Shown here one piece after another: positions 21,101-23,443 of a DNA stretch of 23,443 nucleotides. Made by a program: the position numbers and the translations under genes. This DNA is from Monosporascus cannonballus (taxonomy: Eukaryota; Ascomycota; Sordariomycetes; Xylariales): positions 1 through 23,443 of the forward strand of contig QJNS01000498.1 in NCBI GenBank assembly GCA_004154925.1, written 5' to 3'. Under the pieces are notes generated by a model. It ran no database searches and had not been told where the DNA came from. It saw only the letters and a program-made list of their open reading frames with translations. Position 1 is the first letter of the stretch. Every line of letters begins with the position of its first letter.

Positions 21101-21803
21101 ATATGAAGTTCGCTGGGTCGGTTAGTCGTTATAGGGACACCTTCACCCAAGAGGAAAACGTACGACTTCTCATATCTTGCCGCGAAGGACTCGAGTCGCT
21201 TTCGAATGGCTGGCGGGGATCTCTGCTTGGCGGCCACGCACTGTTCTGTGCCGGCTCGGGAGGGAGCGGTTTGAGGTCGTTTATCGTCAAGCAGATGGTA
21301 CACCTGAAGACCAGGAGCTCTTTCGGCCACCTTACCAGGCTGGAACATGTCATACAGTTCCCAGTAGCGAAATCCGTAGGCCCACGAGGAACATTCCTAG
21401 TAGTCATCGGCTGGGTTCGCGGATTCGGCTGGGGTTGGGGGCTATAATCATCCCCCGAACCAGAATCATCATAGCGCGAATGGTCAACCTGCCCAGGAGC
21501 TTTCTTCTTCCTGCTAGAAAAGATGTTCGGGAATGGATGGCTCATTGAACGAGAATGCGGTGCAGGTCTCCTCGGTTTTGAAACTGGGACAACGACGTCG
21601 TCGTCTTCGTCAGAGCTCGAGTCGGCATTGACGGGTTGGTTTCGCAGGAAGCCGAGATTGGGTCGTCTGGTCGGATTGTTACTTGGCCGACGCGGCGGAA
21701 TACTTGATGAATGATCGCGAGTGGGGAAGTAGTCGCCGCCGCGTTGGCCAGCAGAAGGGGGAAAGGGGGGAGGAGGCGGAGGGCGGGTTGGACGGGATGC
21801 CAT
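18147..21803 (-). CDS. hul4: HECT-type E3 ubiquitin-protein ligase, Hul4 family, three exons
   Basis: Minus-strand exons 21803-21164, 21112-19121 and 19069-18147 join in phase 1 at both junctions to give 1184 residues, ending in TAG. The HECT domain covers roughly residues 805-1184. It includes FQGEEGVDAGGLRKEWF and FFLIGVVLGLAIYNSTILDV, and the catalytic loop TARTCFNQLSLYRY with Cys about 1152, which accepts ubiquitin from the E2 as a thioester before passing it to substrate. Exon 1 encodes a Pro/Ser-rich start and a four-cysteine cluster CMTC...CTIC (Cys 150, 153, 168, 171), probably zinc-binding and seen in filamentous-fungal Hul4 proteins. Exon 2 opens with NFISLEHTKILVRQCLRSL. The length exceeds yeast Hul4 (about 890 residues), as is usual for filamentous fungi. 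The start ATG at 21803 has a purine at -3. The HECT fold is complete, without lesions. Confidence 0.93.
19070..19120 (-). other. HUL4 intron 2 (51 bp)
   Basis: The donor GTAGGT follows GACCACG and the acceptor TGTTAG ends at 19070. Splicing joins REVFNPDHG to LFVYDDDSQFCYFNP within the HECT N-lobe, exactly as HECT domains read. Confidence 0.93.
21113..21163 (-). other. HUL4 intron 1 (51 bp)
   Basis: The donor GTACGT follows AGAAGTC. A GACTAAC branch point lies about 10 bases before the acceptor CCCAG ending at 21113. Phase 1 on both sides; the join reads DMRSPNFISLEHTK. Other nearby GT dinucleotides would give introns too short or out of frame. Confidence 0.85.
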
Positions 21804-23303
21804 TTCTGATGGCAGCTATGGTCAATGCTAAACAACGAGGAAACTCGGAGATGTTGGACGGAAGAAGCGGTTGCCACTCTGCAATTTAGACGGAGGTTCC
21901 GACTCCCTATTTAGACGTTACAGCTGCACTCACGGGACCTCAGACTCAGGCAAGGCCGCGAGAGATAGAGAAGACACTATGTTGCGTCGACTCAAAGGCC
22001 GCTCCGTTTGTCTGTGGCAGCCGTTACCCGAGCTCGGAATGTGTAACCTTCACCAGGGACAGGACCAGAAAAGGAACTTGGAGCGTCCGAATACACAGGT
22101 TTCCGGGCGATACAAGAAAGGACCGGTCGGTCTGAGTTAACAGATGCGTACGATGACGAGACTAGGTAAGTAATAGGGCTGGATGGTCCAGTAAATGTTT
22201 AGACTTGCATATGTGCGTTTTTGAGAGGTCTCGAGATCGGCGCTACCCTATTTAAAGATGAACACAAATAATATTATTGTTACCCGTCCTCGTAAAGTCT
22301 GGTTGACCGGGGATAAAAGTACTGATGCTCCAGACTCCTAAGCCCAGCCAAGGCTCCGTCGTGAGAAACCATTGAGGGTTTAAGTTAAAATGAGTGACGG
22401 TAAAAAAAGTCGAAAAAAGAGGACGAAGCTGAACAGAGGCGCTGGTTGGTGGTGTTGAAGGAAAAGCATGAGCCCAATGCATTTCGACTCGATTCGGGTC
22501 TTATTGTATGTACAAAATGGGTACCTAGACCTACTTCGTACGTATGCTGCACCTGGAACTCGAAATAAATCAAGGGTTTCAGATCGAACCAGCGAATCAG
22601 AACGCGTGCCGCTAACCGTGTGCCACTTTTGTGGTCTGCCCCTGGACCTGGGAATCTGGGAATCTGGGAATCCCCGTAGCTTACCTAGCGTAAGGGGTTA
22701 CGGCACTCAGGTACCCCAGGCGCCCAACAGGTGGTGTCGCGGCTCAATCAGCATAGGTTGGCCCCGGTGGCAGCGACGAGACGCCGTTAACGCAAGCTAT
22801 TCAAGGCTGCCTAGTCCACTGTAAGTAAGCGATGCGTGCAGTAGTTACACCCCAGAGCTGCCGAGGCGGGCTATCATGTCTCCTCTCCCTCAATGACGAA
22901 TTCTTTGCAGATAGAATCGTCATGTAAGATCACCACGGTCCGTTGGAGGCGGCGGCTAGGGCGATGCACCCGACCATTTGGGTCTGACCTGGCAGCCTGA
23001 TAATCCCTCGGTCCGTGGTTTCAGGGTTTGCATAGCTCCCGCGTCTTGCGTACGTTTTAGGTACATACAAACCGTTTGAAATCCGGTTATGGGTGATATC
23101 GGCCAAGAGACCCGGCCACCATGTGGAGGCTCCCGAAAGTCAAACTCTCAAACACGAGATGCTACAGTGAGCAACCAGCGGGGTTACTTCTAGCGAGACC
23201 TGCCGTCTCATTGATCGGACGAGCAACTATCGATATCAGAGCCATGGCTCAATGCTTAAAATGCCGCGTAGAAAAAAAAAGATTTCGAAGCCTGGGTTGA
23301 GAC
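21804..23303. other. 5' flank of HUL4 and right scaffold arm, no gene seen
   Basis: The bases next to 21803 should be the HUL4 leader and promoter. Further right, open frames up to 118 codons (22468-22824, plus) carry no recognisable domain, and I see no RNA gene. Confidence 0.5.
22648..22671. repeat. Three tandem copies of CTGGGAAT
   Basis: Three perfect 8-base units run from 22648 to 22671. A minisatellite-like slippage product in non-coding DNA is the simplest view. Confidence 0.85.
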
Positions 23304-23327
23304 ATTGGTGTTTCCGCAAACACCAAT
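23304..23327. repeat. Perfect 10-bp inverted repeat (hairpin)
   Basis: The arms ATTGGTGTTT and AAACACCAAT are perfectly complementary and separated by the 4-base loop CCGC. It would form a stable stem in single-stranded DNA or RNA. No T-run follows, and no gene is near enough to assign a role. Confidence 0.85.
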
Positions 23328-23423
23328 TATATTGGCGTCTTGCCGAGCCCGAGGGCACGATAAAGCAAGGCAACTTCAGCTCGAGACATTAATAAAGAAA
23401 GGAAGGCTTGGTCGAAGCCATGC

Positions 23424-23443
23424 GGGGGGGGGGGGGGCCCCAA
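23424..23443. other. Poly-G scaffold end (probable artefact)
   Basis: Fourteen G are followed by CCCCAA at the very end of the window. Together with the poly-C start this is best read as outward poly-G added at both scaffold ends by sequencing or assembly. Confidence 0.7.

Noticed and set aside
1..23443. tRNA, rRNA or CRISPR array
   Set aside because: I searched by eye for B-box-like GGTTCGA motifs with clover-leaf flanks, rRNA signature stretches and regularly spaced repeats, and found none.

Overview
The window looks like a short nuclear scaffold from a filamentous ascomycete (Pezizomycotina). The evidence is five short GT-AG introns (51-57 bp, with one of 183 bp), fungal branch-point sequences such as TACTAAC, and fungal protein families: a Hul4-type HECT ligase, a TBC-domain Rab-GAP with a long disordered N-terminus, a DUF8021 secreted protein and a membrane-anchored lectin-like beta-propeller. 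I cannot place it at genus level. Both scaffold ends run outward into poly-G, which looks like a sequencing or assembly artefact.

Layout: positions 1-472 hold a poly-C end and the 3' flank of the first gene. Positions 473-3874 (minus strand) hold a three-exon TBC/Rab-GAP gene of about 1053 residues. From 3875 to about 7489 I see no intact gene. From about 7490 to 8775 there is a small graveyard: a minus-strand amidase remnant lies head to head with a plus-strand prolyl-iminopeptidase remnant. Both lack their N-terminal parts and both carry frameshifts. Positions 9469-10344 (minus) hold an intact secreted DUF8021 protein. Positions 10345-13217 are gene-empty. Positions 13218-14900 (plus) hold a two-exon single-pass membrane protein with a C-terminal fungal fucose-lectin-like propeller. 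Positions 14901-18146 are again gene-empty, apart from one GC-richer patch that may be a relic. Positions 18147-21803 (minus) hold a complete three-exon HUL4-type HECT ubiquitin ligase of about 1184 residues. The rest, to 23443, is its 5' flank plus a perfect 10-bp hairpin near the end.

The genes do not form an obvious pathway. The TBC protein (vesicle traffic) and Hul4 (ubiquitin ligation) are housekeeping genes at the outer edges. Between them lies about 14 kb of low gene density with two secretory-pathway proteins and at least two dead hydrolase genes. This resembles a decaying accessory segment between conserved genes. I found no CRISPR array, rRNA, tRNA, intact transposon or biosynthetic cluster, and no clear candidate for a wholly new system. 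The most useful observations are the gene-decay zone with a possible breakpoint near 8030, the tandem and in-frame splice ambiguities of the TBC gene, and the membrane-tethered lectin-like protein.
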